A DNA stretch of 64,000 nt, taken from assembly GCA_019232985.1 (NCBI GenBank), contig JAFAMW010000052.1:1-64000 (forward strand), given 5' to 3'. The notes below the pieces were generated by a model. It saw nothing but the letters and a program-made list of their open reading frames with translations, searched no databases and was not told the DNA's origin. This document shows positions 9,100 to 20,337 of this stretch, piece after piece (position 1 is the first letter of the stretch; every line of letters begins with the position of its first letter). Source of the stretch: Roseateles sp. Its GTDB lineage: Bacteria; Pseudomonadota; Gammaproteobacteria; Burkholderiales; Burkholderiaceae. The translations under genes were made by a program, and so were the position numbers.

Positions 9100-9939
9100 T
9101 CAGCGCTTGACGCGGTTGCCCATCAGCACGCCGTGCAGGTCGGCGGCGAAGGCACGGACTTCGCCCATGACCTTCTTGTTGCGGGTGATCAGCCAGTTGT
9201 AGCCGAGCACGGCCGGAACGGCAACGGCCAGACCGAAGGCGGTCATGATCAGCGCTTCACCGACGGGGCCGGCGACCTTGTCGATCGAGGCCTGACCGGC
9301 GGCGCCGATCTTGGTCAGCGCTTGCAGAATGCCCCACACCGTGCCGAACAGGCCAACGAACGGCGCGGTCGAACCGACGGTGGCCAGGAAGCCCAGGCCC
9401 GAAGCGACGCGGGTGTTGACTTCGCCGACGGCGCGGTCGACGTTCATCGTGACCCACGAGCTGTGGTCGATGTTCTCGGTCAGCGCGCCTTCATGGTGCT
9501 CCGAAGCCTCGATGCCCGTGCCGGCGATGTAGCGGAACGCGCCGGTCTCCTTCAGGCTCTTCATGCCTTCGGCCAGGCTGGCCTTCTTGAAGAACGAGAA
9601 GCGGACTTCCTTGGCTTCGCCGAGCAGCTTTTGCGTGTCGACGAGCTTCGTGATCAGGATGTACCAGCTGCCGGCGGACATGATCAGCAGCAGGGCCAGC
9701 ACGGTCTTCGAGACGGCGTCGCCGTCACGGATCATCGCGGTCAGGCCGTAGGGGTTCTCCTTTTCGGCCGGGGCGGCGGCGGGAGCGTCGGGAGCCGAGG
9801 CAGCGGTATCGGTCGCGGCGGCCACCGGAGCGGCCGAGGCGGCGTCCGAAGCGGCTTGGTCTTGCGCGTAAGCGGGCGCCATCGCCACGGTCGCGGCCAG
9901 TGCAATTGCGGCAACGAAGCCGGTGATGCGAGAGGTCAT
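9100..9939 (-). CDS. exbB: ExbB-family proton channel, extended N-terminus with signal peptide
   Basis: A 279-aa ExbB with a cleavable-looking signal peptide (MTSRITGFVAAIALAATVAM...AYA) and an Ala/Pro-rich linker before the channel core. This layout is seen in the longer ExbB class of Pseudomonas and Xanthomonas types. The core has a TM helix near DAVSKTVLALLLIMSAGSWY and the signature GLGFLATVGSTAPFVGLFGT with the second TM pair (ALIMTAFGLAVAVPAVLGYN). It sits between tonB (113 nt upstream) and two exbD genes (29 nt downstream). It drives TonB using the proton gradient. Confidence 0.94.
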   Translation of the reverse strand: MTSRITGFVAAIALAATVAMAPAYAQDQAASDAASAAPVAAATDTAASAPDAPAAAPAEKENPYGLTAMIRDGDAVSKTVLALLLIMSAGSWYILITKLVDTQKLLGEAKEVRFSFFKKASLAEGMKSLKETGAFRYIAGTGIEASEHHEGALTENIDHSSWVTMNVDRAVGEVNTRVASGLGFLATVGSTAPFVGLFGTVWGILQALTKIGAAGQASIDKVAGPVGEALIMTAFGLAVAVPAVLGYNWLITRNKKVMGEVRAFAADLHGVLMGNRVKR

Positions 9940-10052
9940 GGAGTCGACTCCTAGGGGAAAAAAGGGTTGTTCAGAGAATTCGCGCGGGAGCCCGGTCGGT
10001 CGGTCCCTGGAGCGGGCGCCTGCGCTGATAAAAAACTGCGGTCCGGCCGGAA

Positions 10053-10691
10053 TTACTCGTTATGGAAAACGAAGTCCTGTACGAACACATGGTCGCCCGG
10101 GCACTCGTAGCTCTCGCTCAGCGTCTGCTGGATCGAGTTGGTCAGCGCGCGCTGGACCTTGCGGTCGATGCCGGCGACCTTGGTCGGCTTGATCTCGGCA
10201 GACACGACGCGACCGGCCTTGACCGTTGCCGTCACGTGGAACTCGACGTCGCCGCTGAAGTCCATCGTGATCTCGGGCTTGCTCATCTTCGTGCAGACCA
10301 TGCCGGCCGTGATCGGGCCGGTATGGGCCGGCGGCGCCGGGGCGGCCGGAGCCGGGGTCGCGCGGACCGGGGCGGCCGGCGGCGGCACGTTGGTCGTCGG
10401 CGCGGCCATCGTCACCGGCGGCGGCGGGGCCGTCACGACGACTTCGGGCGGCGGCACGAACGGCGGCGGCGGCGCCTTCAGGTCGGGCGGCGGCGGCACG
10501 ACCTTCTCCGGAGGAGGCGGCGGCTTGACCTGTTCCTCGATGACCTTGACGTCGACCGGGCCCTTGATCGCTTCCTTGATCTTCTGGCCGAGGCCCAGAT
10601 ATAGACCCCAGAAGATGATGACGTGAATCAGGATCACGAAGCCGATGCCGGCCATCCGCGACGAACTGTTCTTGTCCTGCGCAAAATTCAT
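10053..10691 (-). CDS. tonB: Energy transducer TonB
   Basis: 212 aa. One N-terminal TM helix (MAGIGFVILIHVIIFWGLYL, about residues 13-32) retains the functionally important His in the membrane. A long Pro-rich periplasmic spacer follows (about residues 55-130, with repeated PPPP blocks), then a C-terminal TonB domain (about 135-212, from GMVCTKMSKPEITMDFSGDV). The start at 10691 has AAGGAGCG upstream; longer frames lack this. It is first gene of the operon with exbB-exbD-exbD-TPR. It is the obvious partner of the siderophore receptor at 48.8 kb, though other receptors are likely elsewhere. Confidence 0.95.
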   Translation of the reverse strand: MNFAQDKNSSSRMAGIGFVILIHVIIFWGLYLGLGQKIKEAIKGPVDVKVIEEQVKPPPPPEKVVPPPPDLKAPPPPFVPPPEVVVTAPPPPVTMAAPTTNVPPPAAPVRATPAPAAPAPPAHTGPITAGMVCTKMSKPEITMDFSGDVEFHVTATVKAGRVVSAEIKPTKVAGIDRKVQRALTNSIQQTLSESYECPGDHVFVQDFVFHNE

Positions 10692-11033
10692 GCGCGCTCC
10701 TTCGTAAGACTTCTCATCTTGTTCAAAGATGCTTGCGGGCCATGGCCTTGGCCGGTCATCACCCGCATGCAGCGCCGATACCACAGCATGCGACGCAACA
10801 AAAATGCCCGCTGGCTTTGGGCCACGGGCCTTACGCGCCTGGAGCCAACGTCGCTGTGCAGAGACGATGGCTTCAAACAACGAAGGTCAAAGTTTAACCG
10901 AACTACATTTGTGTTCCGTCATGGGATTTTCCCGAGCCGGACGGGGCGTCGAGGGTTTCGCCGAGTTTCATGTTCATGACAATGGCGATAGAGAGCAAGC
11001 AAACGTCACGCAAGCCCCTTCTTCCGTCTCTTG
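10692..11033. other. Non-coding region upstream of tonB / downstream of the Yej operon
   Basis: This 340-nt stretch is less GC-rich than its surroundings. It carries a probable terminator for the upstream minus-strand operon (10800-10829) and must contain the tonB promoter, but no clear -35/-10 pair or Fur box was found. No credible gene is present on either strand. Confidence 0.55.
10800..10829 (-). terminator. Probable terminator of the yej operon
   Basis: Read on the minus strand, GCCCG (10829-10825) and TGGC pair with GCCA and CGGGC around a short loop (one bulge), and the stem is followed by ATTTTTG (10805-10799). It lies about 200 nt past the stop of the ABC ATPase gene and about 110 nt upstream of tonB, so it separates the two operons. 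Confidence 0.62.
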
Positions 11034-12908
11034 TTAACCCTGATCGAGGCGCGGCACGGCGGCGAGCAGGCGCCGCGTGTAGTCTTGTTTCGGCGCCGTC
11101 AGCACGGCCTCGCAAGGCCCCGCTTCGACGATGCGCCCGGCCTGCATCACGGCGACCTCGTCGGCGATGTACTCGACCACGCCGAGGTTGTGGGTGATGA
11201 ATAGATAGGCAAGGCCGCGCTCGCGCTGAAGCTCGCGCAGCAGGTTCAGGATCTGCGCCTGGACCGAGACGTCGAGCGCCGAGGTCGGCTCGTCGCACAC
11301 GATCAGGCGCGGCTCGACGGCGAGCGCGCGCGCGATCGCGACGCGCTGACGCTGCCCGCCCGAGAATTCGTGCGGCCAACGCCCCAAGGAGTCGGCGCGC
11401 AGGCCAACCTGGTCGACCAGCTCGAGCAGCAGGCGACGCCGCGCTGCGCCGTCGAGTTCGGGCCGCAGGGCCTCGAGCCCCTCTGCGAGGGTATCCTCGA
11501 CGCGCAGGCGCGGGTTCAGCGACGCGTAGGGGTCCTGGAAGATGATCTGCACGCCGCGGCGCGCGCGCTTCAGGGCCTCGCCCTCCAGCGCGAACAGGTC
11601 CTGGCCCTCGAATAGCGCCTGCCCGCCGAGCTCGGCACGGCCGCGCAGCAATTGCACGATCGCCTTGCCGGAGGTCGTCTTGCCGCAGCCCGACTCGCCG
11701 ACGAGCGCGAGCGCGCGGCCCGGCCGCACCGCATAGGACACGCCGTCGACGGCCGTGAACCAGGCGGTCGTCGCGCCGCGCAGGTTGCGGCGCAGCGGGT
11801 AGCGCACGCGCAGGTCGCGCACGTCGAGCAGCGGTGCCGCGTCCACCGCGCCCGCGGCGGACGACGCGCCCGTGACGCGCGGCGCGGCAACGCCGGCGGC
11901 GGCGGGAACGGCCGCAGCGGCCGTCGAGCCGTCGTCCGAAGGCGTCGGAAACGGGGTTTCGTAGAGCAGGCAACGCACCTCGCGACCCGGCGAAGTTACG
12001 TCGAGTTTCGGCTTGGTATCGATACAACGGGACATTGCGCGGCCACAACGCGGGGCAAAACGGCAGCCCGCGAACTCCTGCGACAGCGCCGGCACGGTGC
12101 CCGCGATCGCCGCGAGCGGCCGGCCGCGCCGGTCCGCCCCGGGCAGCGCCTGCAACAGGGCGCGCGCGTAGGGGTGGTGCGGGGCGGCGAAGAACTCGGC
12201 GGCCGGCGCGACCTCGACGATCTGGCCCGCGTACATCAGCGCGACGCGCTGGGCCACGCCGGCGACGACGGCGAGGTCGTGCGTGATCAGCAGCACGCCG
12301 AGGCGGCGCTCGGCCTGGAGCTCGCGCAGCAGCGCGAGGATCTGCGCCTGGATCGTCACGTCGAGCGCGGTGGTCGGCTCGTCGGCGATCAGGTAGTCGG
12401 GCTCGCCGGCCAGCGTCATCGCGATCATCACGCGCTGCTTCTGGCCGCCCGACAGGCGGAACGGGTAGTCGTCGATGCGGCGCTCGGGCTCGGGGATGCC
12501 GACGCGGCCCAGCCATTCGATCGCCTTGGCGCGCGCGGCCGCGCCGCGCAGCGCGGTATGCGCCTCGATCGCCTCGACGATCTGCGCGCCGACCTTCATG
12601 ATCGGGTTCAGGCTCGTCGCCGGCTCCTGGAAGATCATGCCGACGCGGCCGCCGCGCACCGCGCGCATCTGCGCCTCGGGCAGCGCGAGCAGCTCGCGCG
12701 CGTCGAGCGTCACGCTGCCGCCGCGCACGCGGCCGTTGTCGGGCAGCAGGCGCATCAGCGCGAGCGCCGTCATGCTCTTGCCGCAGCCCGACTCGCCGAC
12801 GAGCGCGAAGGTCTCGCCGCGCGCGAGCGCGAGGTCGAGGCCGTCGATCGCGCGCACGAGGCCCGCCTCGGCGTCGAGCGCGACGCGCAGCCCGGTCGTG
12901 CTCAGCAT
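11034..12908 (-). CDS. yejF: Double-ATPase subunit of peptide ABC importer (YejF-like)
   Basis: 624 aa carrying two fused ABC ATPase domains. The first has Walker [15 protein letters not shown] (about residue 40), signature [13 protein letters not shown] and Walker [13 protein letters not shown]. The second has [29 protein letters not shown] and [12 protein letters not shown]. The first half ends with the oligopeptide/dipeptide C-terminal extension ([11 protein letters not shown]...C). The tandem layout is that of YejF, which powers YejB/YejE. The ATG at 12908 overlaps the end of the permease gene by 7 nt. The longer upstream frame belongs to the permease gene. It is last in the tadA-ldcA-yejABEF operon. 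Confidence 0.93.
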   Translation of the reverse strand: MLSTTGLRVALDAEAGLVRAIDGLDLALARGETFALVGESGCGKSMTALALMRLLPDNGRVRGGSVTLDARELLALPEAQMRAVRGGRVGMIFQEPATSLNPIMKVGAQIVEAIEAHTALRGAAARAKAIEWLGRVGIPEPERRIDDYPFRLSGGQKQRVMIAMTLAGEPDYLIADEPTTALDVTIQAQILALLRELQAERRLGVLLITHDLAVVAGVAQRVALMYAGQIVEVAPAAEFFAAPHHPYARALLQALPGADRRGRPLAAIAGTVPALSQEFAGCRFAPRCGRAMSRCIDTKPKLDVTSPGREVRCLLYETPFPTPSDDGSTAAAAVPAAAGVAAPRVTGASSAAGAVDAAPLLDVRDLRVRYPLRRNLRGATTAWFTAVDGVSYAVRPGRALALVGESGCGKTTSGKAIVQLLRGRAELGGQALFEGQDLFALEGEALKRARRGVQIIFQDPYASLNPRLRVEDTLAEGLEALRPELDGAARRRLLLELVDQVGLRADSLGRWPHEFSGGQRQRVAIARALAVEPRLIVCDEPTSALDVSVQAQILNLLRELQRERGLAYLFITHNLGVVEYIADEVAVMQAGRIVEAGPCEAVLTAPKQDYTRRLLAAVPRLDQG

Positions 12909-14356
12909 GGCGGCACCGCCTTGTGCCTGCGATGCCAGGGCCGCTGCGCACGCGCGCGCGGGTCGAACGCGTCGCGCACCGCGTCGGCGAACAGGTTCGC
13001 CGCGAGCACGAGCGCGACCATGAAGCCGAACGCCGCGGCGAAGCTCCACCAGACCAGCGGGTCGCGCGACATCTCGAGCCGCGCGAGGTTGATCATGCCG
13101 CCGAAGCTCGTCGTCGTCGGGTCGACGCCGACGCCGACGTAGGTCAGCACCGCCTCGTAGAGGATCAGGTCGGAGAAGTTCAGCACGGCCGTGATCAGCA
13201 CCAGGTGCATCAGGTTGGGCACGATATGGCGGCGCATGATGCGCCACGGCGAGACGCCGAACGCCGTCGCGGCCTGCACGTAGTCGAGCTCGCGCAGCTT
13301 GAGCGTCTCGGCGCGCACGAGCCGGCACAGGCCCGACCAGCCGGTGATGCCCAGCACCGCGCAGAGCAAAAACATCTTGAGGTCGCCGCGCTCGGCGGCG
13401 GTCTCGAACAGCTGCGGGTTCTGGTCGAGGAAGACCTGCACCATCAGCACGCAGGCCGCGATCAGCAGCACGTTGGGCACCGAGGCGAGCAGCGTGTACA
13501 GGTACTGGATCGCGTCGTCGATCCAGCCGCGGAAATAGCCGGCGAGCACGCCGAGCCCCAGCGCGAACGGCAGCGTCGCGAGCGTCGACAGCGCGCCGAT
13601 CACGAAGGCCGTGCGCACGCTCTTGAGCGACTGGTAGAGCACGTCGTTGCCGGTGCGGTCGGTGCCGAGCACGTGGTAGGCGGGCATCAGCGCGAGCGTC
13701 GGCCCGAGCAGCAGGCACACGCAGGCCAGGGTCAGCCACAGCGCGCGCAGCGGGTGGACGGTGCGGTCGGCCGCGAGGTCGCGCGCCGCCAGGCGCCAGC
13801 CGCCATGCGTGGCGGCGAGGCGGGCCGCGATCGCGGCGAACAGCAGGGCCGCCGCGAGCGCGCCGCCAAACAGGCCCCACAGCGCACGCCGCACGACGTC
13901 GCCGGCCCAGTCACGCGCGGGGTCGGCAAGCGCGGCACCGCCGAACGCGAGGCGCGGGAACGCGCGCGCGACGGCCTGGCCCGGCAGCATGCCGACGTCG
14001 CCGCTCGCCTCACGGCTGAAGCCCCGCCACGCGAGCGGCGCCGAGTAGCTGGTCTCGCGCATCGCAAGCTGGCGCTGCATCAGCGCGTCGAGCAGCGAGC
14101 GCGCGTGGGTGTCGTAGACCGTCTGGCCCGCGGGGCCAGCGTCGAGCGCGACGCGGTAATGCACGCTGTCGGCCAGCGTCACGAGCAGGAACAGCGCGAG
14201 CAGCGCGCCCGCGGCGACGCCGACCGGGTCGCGCAGCACGCGGCCCCAGGTCGCGGCCTGGGTGGCCTGACGGCGCAGGCCGAAGCAATACAGCGCGAGC
14301 CCGGCCATCAGCAGCCAGATCGCCGCGTCGGTCCACAGCAGGACGGGTTTGATCAT
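12902..14356 (-). CDS. yejE: ABC peptide importer permease (YejE-like)
   Basis: 484 aa, longer than the usual ~340 of YejE because of an N-terminal two-TM extension (MIKPVLLWTDAAIWLLMAGL... and VAAGALLALFLLVTLADSVH) and a large periplasmic segment. The C-terminal half is a standard DppC/OppC-type permease with the EAA-loop (RAETLKLRELDYVQAATAFG) and six predicted TM helices. It lies 10 nt after the partner permease and overlaps the ATPase gene by 7 nt. It forms the inner-membrane channel with YejB-like protein. Confidence 0.9.
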   Translation of the reverse strand: MIKPVLLWTDAAIWLLMAGLALYCFGLRRQATQAATWGRVLRDPVGVAAGALLALFLLVTLADSVHYRVALDAGPAGQTVYDTHARSLLDALMQRQLAMRETSYSAPLAWRGFSREASGDVGMLPGQAVARAFPRLAFGGAALADPARDWAGDVVRRALWGLFGGALAAALLFAAIAARLAATHGGWRLAARDLAADRTVHPLRALWLTLACVCLLLGPTLALMPAYHVLGTDRTGNDVLYQSLKSVRTAFVIGALSTLATLPFALGLGVLAGYFRGWIDDAIQYLYTLLASVPNVLLIAACVLMVQVFLDQNPQLFETAAERGDLKMFLLCAVLGITGWSGLCRLVRAETLKLRELDYVQAATAFGVSPWRIMRRHIVPNLMHLVLITAVLNFSDLILYEAVLTYVGVGVDPTTTSFGGMINLARLEMSRDPLVWWSFAAAFGFMVALVLAANLFADAVRDAFDPRARAQRPWHRRHKAVPPC

Positions 14357-14366
14357 CGTCGTCGTC

Positions 14367-15350
14367 TCAGCTCAGCCGCACGCGCGGGTCGATCCAGGTG
14401 TAGGCGATGTCGATCGCCGCGTTGCTCGCGATATAGAGCAGCGCGCCGAGGAAGACCATGGTGCGGACGATGGCGAAGTCCTGGCCGTTGATCGCGTCGA
14501 TCACGAACGCGCCGAGACCCGGGATCGCGAAAAAGCTCTCGAACACCAGGCTGCCGAGGAACAGATAAGGCAGGTAGCCGCCCGCGCTCGTGACGATCGG
14601 GATGAGCGCGTTGCGCAGCACGTGGCGCAGCAGCACGACCTGCTCGGACAGGCCCTTGGCGCGCGCCGTCCGCACGTAGTCCTTGCCGATCTCCTCGAGC
14701 AGCATCGCGCGGTACAGGCGCGCCTCGCTGCCCAGGCGCGACAGCAGCGACAGCAGCACCGGCAGGACCAGGAAGCGCGCGGCGTCGAGGCCGGGCGCGT
14801 AGCCGTTGATCGGCACGAGACGCAGCACGCGCGAGAACAGGAACTGGCCGACGATGATGTAGAACAGGCTCGAGATCGACAGCATCAGCACGCACAGCAC
14901 GACGCCCCAGAAGTCGATGCGGGTATTGCGGAAGAACGCGAGCAGCACCGCGAAGCCGACCGTCACGATCAGCTGCAGCGCGAACAGCGGCAGCGCGAGC
15001 TGCAGGCTCACGGCCATGCGGGTCTTGACCTCGGTGCCGATATTGACGGCCTGGCGCGCGTCGGAGCGGCCGAAGTCGAACGCGAACAGCGAGATCGAGC
15101 GCTCCCACAGCACGGTCTGCGTCAGACGGTCCGTACCCTGGGCCTGCGCGTCCCACCAGATCGGCTTGTCGTAGCCGCGCTCGGCCTTCCACAGCTCGAT
15201 CTGCTGCTGCGTGATGCGCTTGCCGCCGATATTGAGCCGCGCCATGTCGTCGGGCGTGTTCACGGCGAAGAACAGGCAGAAGGTCAGCAGGTTCACGCCG
15301 AGGAGGATCAGCGCGCCGTAGGCGACGCGACGCACGATGTAGTTGAGCAT
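14367..15350 (-). CDS. yejB: ABC peptide importer permease (YejB-like)
   Basis: 327 aa of the DppB/OppB family. The N-terminal MLNYIVRRVAYGALILLGVN is typical of this family, and the EAA motif is in EIGKDYVRTARAKGLSEQVV. LFLGSLVFESFFAIPGLGAF and the terminal TM also match. It begins just 4 nt after the binding-protein stop. With YejE-like permease and the double ATPase it makes a complete inner-membrane importer. Confidence 0.92.
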   Translation of the reverse strand: MLNYIVRRVAYGALILLGVNLLTFCLFFAVNTPDDMARLNIGGKRITQQQIELWKAERGYDKPIWWDAQAQGTDRLTQTVLWERSISLFAFDFGRSDARQAVNIGTEVKTRMAVSLQLALPLFALQLIVTVGFAVLLAFFRNTRIDFWGVVLCVLMLSISSLFYIIVGQFLFSRVLRLVPINGYAPGLDAARFLVLPVLLSLLSRLGSEARLYRAMLLEEIGKDYVRTARAKGLSEQVVLLRHVLRNALIPIVTSAGGYLPYLFLGSLVFESFFAIPGLGAFVIDAINGQDFAIVRTMVFLGALLYIASNAAIDIAYTWIDPRVRLS

Positions 15351-15354
15351 CGCG

Positions 15355-17592
15355 TCAGCCCTCCCCCCGCGCCGCGGCCGGCAGCGCGGTCGCGCGCTCG
15401 CGCGCCGCGAAGCTCGCGCGCAGGCGCCCGGCGACGAGCAGCGCGCCGAACGCGAGCCCGACCAGCGGCCACCAGACCGGCCGGTTCCACGCGGCGAGGC
15501 GCGCCGCGCGCGCGGCCGTGTCGACGCGGTAGTAGCGCGCCTTGTCCTGAATCACGACGCCGGGCTTGCCGTTGTGGACCCAGGGCTGGAACGCGAGGCC
15601 CGAATAGGACCAGAAGCCGAGCGCGAGCGGCGCGTCGGCGCGGATCAGCGCCGTCATCTGGTCGATCACCTGCTGCTTCTCGGGGCCGTCGTCGAGCGTC
15701 TGCAGACGGCGGTAGAGCGCGTCGTACGCGGGGTTGGCGTAGTTCGCGAGGTTGTCGCCGCCATGCGCGGACTTCGCGTTCGGGCCGTAGAGCAGGAACA
15801 GAAAGTTCTCGGCGTCCGGGTAGTCGGCGAACCAGCCGTACCAGAAGACCTGGTGCTTGCCCGCGAGGACCTTGTCCTGGAACTGGTTGAAGTCGGTCGC
15901 GCGCACGACGAGCTGGATGCCGAGCTTCGCGAACTGCTTGACCATCCAGTCGTTCTCGGCCTTGAGCTCGGGGGTCGGCACGCGCTCGAAGTCGTAGTTC
16001 AGGACCAGCGGCTGGCCCGTGCGCGCGTCGCGGCCGCCCGGGTAGCCGGCCTCGGCGAGCAGGCGCTGCGCCTCGGCGAGCGGGCGGCGGCGCACCTGGC
16101 CGTCGGCGCCGCGCTCGTGCGTGACCGGGTTGAAGCCGTCGGGCTCGTTCTCGTGCGAGCCGAACACGCCGGGCGGCACGAGGCTGTAGGCGGTGCGCCC
16201 GCCCTTGGCGCGGAAGATCCGCTCGTAGCCCTCCTCCCAGTCGATCGCGATCGAGATCGCCTCGCGCAGCTTGCGGTTCTTCTCCTGCTGCGCGGGCGTG
16301 TCGCCGCGGCCGACGACCGGGTCGCGCCAGTTGAAGCCGAGGTACCAGTTCGTGATGTCGACCATGACCGGGAAGGTGAAGCCGCGCGCGGCGAAGAAGC
16401 GCCGCGTGTCGTCCGAGTCGGCGGCGTCGGCGAGGAAGTCGACGCCGACGTCGGCGCGGTCGATCGCGGGCAGGTCGAGGTAGCCCTGCTTGAACAGCTC
16501 CTTCATCGACAGGCGTTCCTTGACGATGGTCGCGACGATCTTGTCGACGAAGGGCGTCGGCTTGCCGCAGTCGGCGAGCAGCCCGGCGTCCTTGTCGCCG
16601 GGCTCGCCCCCGCAGGGGTAGGTGTCGCCGTGGTAGAAGGGGTTGCGCACCATCACGTGGCGGCGGTCGCGCTCGTAGACCTGCATCATGTACGGCCCGC
16701 TGCCGAGCGGCCATTGGTTCCAGCCCAGGCCCTGCGCGCTCATGCCGGCCTGGTCGTAGAAGGCGTCGCCCTCCCAGGGGACCGGCGCGACGAAGGTCGT
16801 CGCGAGCCAGTATTTCCACTGCGGGTACTTGCCGTTCAGCGTGATGCGCAGCGTGTACTTGTCGATCGCCTCGGCGCCCGCGAGCGGCCAGCGGCGCAGG
16901 TCCAGGAAGGGCTTGTCGGCCGCGCTCTCGGGCAGGCCCGCGCGCAGCTTCGCGTCCTCGCGCTGCAGCAGCGCCGCGTAGTCCTTCAGGCCGACCACGT
17001 GATCCGCGAAGGTCGCGAACAGCGGCGCTTCCTCGCGCGGCGACGCGTGGCGCTTGAGCGCGTAGACATAGTCGTCGGCCGTGACCTCGCGCGTGCCCTG
17101 CTGCGCGAAGTCGAACGGCGTATGGTGGGCGGCGACCTCGGCCGGGCTCAGGTGGTGGTATAGGTAGCGGCCCTGCGCGTCGCGCGCGAAGGCCGGGTGC
17201 GGCGCGTAGCGCAGGTCGTGGCGCAGCGGGATGTCGTAGACCGCGCGCGCGATGCGCTCGGCCGGCGCGTCGTCGGGCAGGCGCCGGCCGGCGGCGTCGT
17301 AGTAGACCGGGTCGACGACGCGCGCGGCCGCGCGCGGCTCGAGCACGTAGGGCCGCTTCAGGTAGGCGTAGTCGTAGAGCGGCTCGTAGATCACGTAGGT
17401 GAACGCCGCCTCGGGCGCCGCGTACGACGAGGTCGGGTCGAGAAAGCGCGGCGAGCGCTCTTCGAACGCGTAAAAGAGCGTGTTCTCGCGCGCGGCGCCG
17501 GCCGGGTAGGGGCTGTTGTCGCAGCCGGCCAGCAGCGTCGTGGCGGCGAGCAGCAGGCCGACGCCGCGCCCGCGCAGGAAACCCGCCAGCAC
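15355..17592 (-). CDS. Peptide-binding lipoprotein of ABC importer (SBP family 5), with C-terminal TM anchor
   Basis: A 745-aa family 5 (DppA/OppA/YejA) extracytoplasmic solute-binding protein. The GTG start at 17592 gives an N-terminal lipoprotein signal ending in the lipobox LLAGC (Cys about residue 24). The binding domain includes NPFYHGDTYPCGG, IAIDWEEGYERIFR and HQVFWYGWFADYPDAENFLF. Unusually there is a second membrane anchor at the extreme C-terminus (WWPLVGLAFGALLVAGRLRA followed by Arg residues). It starts 7 nt after the ldcA stop and 4 nt before the permease. Substrate is inferred as peptides, and the ldcA neighbour suggests murein-derived ones. Confidence 0.9.
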   Translation of the reverse strand: MLAGFLRGRGVGLLLAATTLLAGCDNSPYPAGAARENTLFYAFEERSPRFLDPTSSYAAPEAAFTYVIYEPLYDYAYLKRPYVLEPRAAARVVDPVYYDAAGRRLPDDAPAERIARAVYDIPLRHDLRYAPHPAFARDAQGRYLYHHLSPAEVAAHHTPFDFAQQGTREVTADDYVYALKRHASPREEAPLFATFADHVVGLKDYAALLQREDAKLRAGLPESAADKPFLDLRRWPLAGAEAIDKYTLRITLNGKYPQWKYWLATTFVAPVPWEGDAFYDQAGMSAQGLGWNQWPLGSGPYMMQVYERDRRHVMVRNPFYHGDTYPCGGEPGDKDAGLLADCGKPTPFVDKIVATIVKERLSMKELFKQGYLDLPAIDRADVGVDFLADAADSDDTRRFFAARGFTFPVMVDITNWYLGFNWRDPVVGRGDTPAQQEKNRKLREAISIAIDWEEGYERIFRAKGGRTAYSLVPPGVFGSHENEPDGFNPVTHERGADGQVRRRPLAEAQRLLAEAGYPGGRDARTGQPLVLNYDFERVPTPELKAENDWMVKQFAKLGIQLVVRATDFNQFQDKVLAGKHQVFWYGWFADYPDAENFLFLLYGPNAKSAHGGDNLANYANPAYDALYRRLQTLDDGPEKQQVIDQMTALIRADAPLALGFWSYSGLAFQPWVHNGKPGVVIQDKARYYRVDTAARAARLAAWNRPVWWPLVGLAFGALLVAGRLRASFAARERATALPAAARGEG

Positions 17593-17599
17593 GCCCCGC

Positions 17600-19113
<1,514 letters not shown>

Positions 19114-19136
19114 TTACCGGGCTATGCTGGCCGCCC

Positions 19137-20174
19137 ATGCAAGACGAGCTGTTCGAACGCGCGGCCGCAACGCCCGCGCCGCCGCCCGCCCCCGCCGCGC
19201 CCAAACGCGTGGCCGGCGTGCAGCCGCAGCCGCCCACCGCCGAGGACCTCGAACTCGCGGCGGCGCTGCCGCCGCAGCTGCGCCTCGGCGGCTCGACCTG
19301 GAGCTACCCGGGCTGGGCCGGCCTGGTCTGGGACCGCGAGTACCCGGCGCCGCGCCTGTCGCGCGAGGGCCTGCGCGCCTACGCCGCGCACCCGCTGCTC
19401 GGCGCCGTGTGCATCGACCGCAGCTTCTACCGCCCGCTCGACGCGCTGCAGTACGGCCGCTACGCCGCGCAGGTCGGCGAGGCGTTCCGCTTCACGGTCA
19501 AGGCGCCGTCGCTGGTCGCCGACGCGCAGCTGCGTGGCGAGGACGGCCGCGGCCGCGAGCCGAACCCGGCGTTTCTCGACCCCGAGCTCGCGTGGCGCGA
19601 GTTCGTCGAGCCCGCGCTCGCGGGCCTCGGCGCGAAGACCGGCGCGCTCGTGTTCCAGCTGAGCCCGCTCGCGCCCGCCCAGCTCGCCCGCATGGACGAA
19701 CAGTTCGCGCGGCTGGCCGCGATGCTCGCGGCCCTGCCGGCGCCGGCCGCGCTGCGCGAACGCGCGCCCGACGCGGTGATCGCCGTCGAGGTCCGCGACG
19801 CGGCCTGGCTCGCGCCGCCGCTCGTCGAGCTGCTGCGCCGCCACGGCGCGACCTACTGCCTGGGCCTGCACCCGAAACTGCCGCCGATCGGGCAGCAGCT
19901 GTGGCTGCTGCGCGCGCTGTGGCCGGGTCCGCTCGTGTGCCGCTGGCATCTCCATGCCGCGCTCGGGCCCTTCGGCTACGAGGAAGCCGAACGGCGCTAC
20001 GCGCCGTTCGGCCGCCTGCTCGACCCCGACCCGACGATGCGCGCGACGCTCGCCCGCGTGATCCGCGGCACGACGGGCGCGGGCCAGCCCGCGTTCGTGA
20101 CGATCAGCAACCACGCCGAGGGCTGCGCGCCGCTGAGCGTGCGCGAGCTCGCGCGCGCCATCGGCGCTCCCTGA
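19137..20174 (+). CDS. DUF72 family protein
   Basis: 345 aa with a YecE/DUF72 TIM-barrel domain starting at about residue 50 (RLGGSTWSYPGWAGLVWDRE). Further conserved blocks are VCIDRSFYRPL, FRFTVKAPSLV, LVFQLSPLAP, VIAVEVRDAAWL and FVTISNHAEGCAPLSV. The first 45 residues are Ala/Pro-rich and probably unstructured. DUF72 proteins have no settled function. It is monocistronic and divergent from tadA, and is followed by a GC palindrome at 20197-20210. Confidence 0.9.
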   Translation: MQDELFERAAATPAPPPAPAAPKRVAGVQPQPPTAEDLELAAALPPQLRLGGSTWSYPGWAGLVWDREYPAPRLSREGLRAYAAHPLLGAVCIDRSFYRPLDALQYGRYAAQVGEAFRFTVKAPSLVADAQLRGEDGRGREPNPAFLDPELAWREFVEPALAGLGAKTGALVFQLSPLAPAQLARMDEQFARLAAMLAALPAPAALRERAPDAVIAVEVRDAAWLAPPLVELLRRHGATYCLGLHPKLPPIGQQLWLLRALWPGPLVCRWHLHAALGPFGYEEAERRYAPFGRLLDPDPTMRATLARVIRGTTGAGQPAFVTISNHAEGCAPLSVRELARAIGAP

Positions 20175-20337
20175 CCCCGAACCGGGCGACTTGAGGCCGC
20201 CCGCGGGCGGTGCTCTGATCGAAGGCCCGATTCACGAACCGCAGCCCGGTTCGCCGGCGCCTCGCGCGCCGGGGCAGGCGTTGCGACCCGCGGCGCCGAC
20301 GAGCCGGCGTTGCCCTCCTTACCAAGGTGGACGCATC

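Noticed and set aside
20197..20210. Palindrome CCGCCCGCGGGCGG as terminator of the DUF72 gene
   Set aside because: No T-run follows and such GC palindromes are frequent by chance here.
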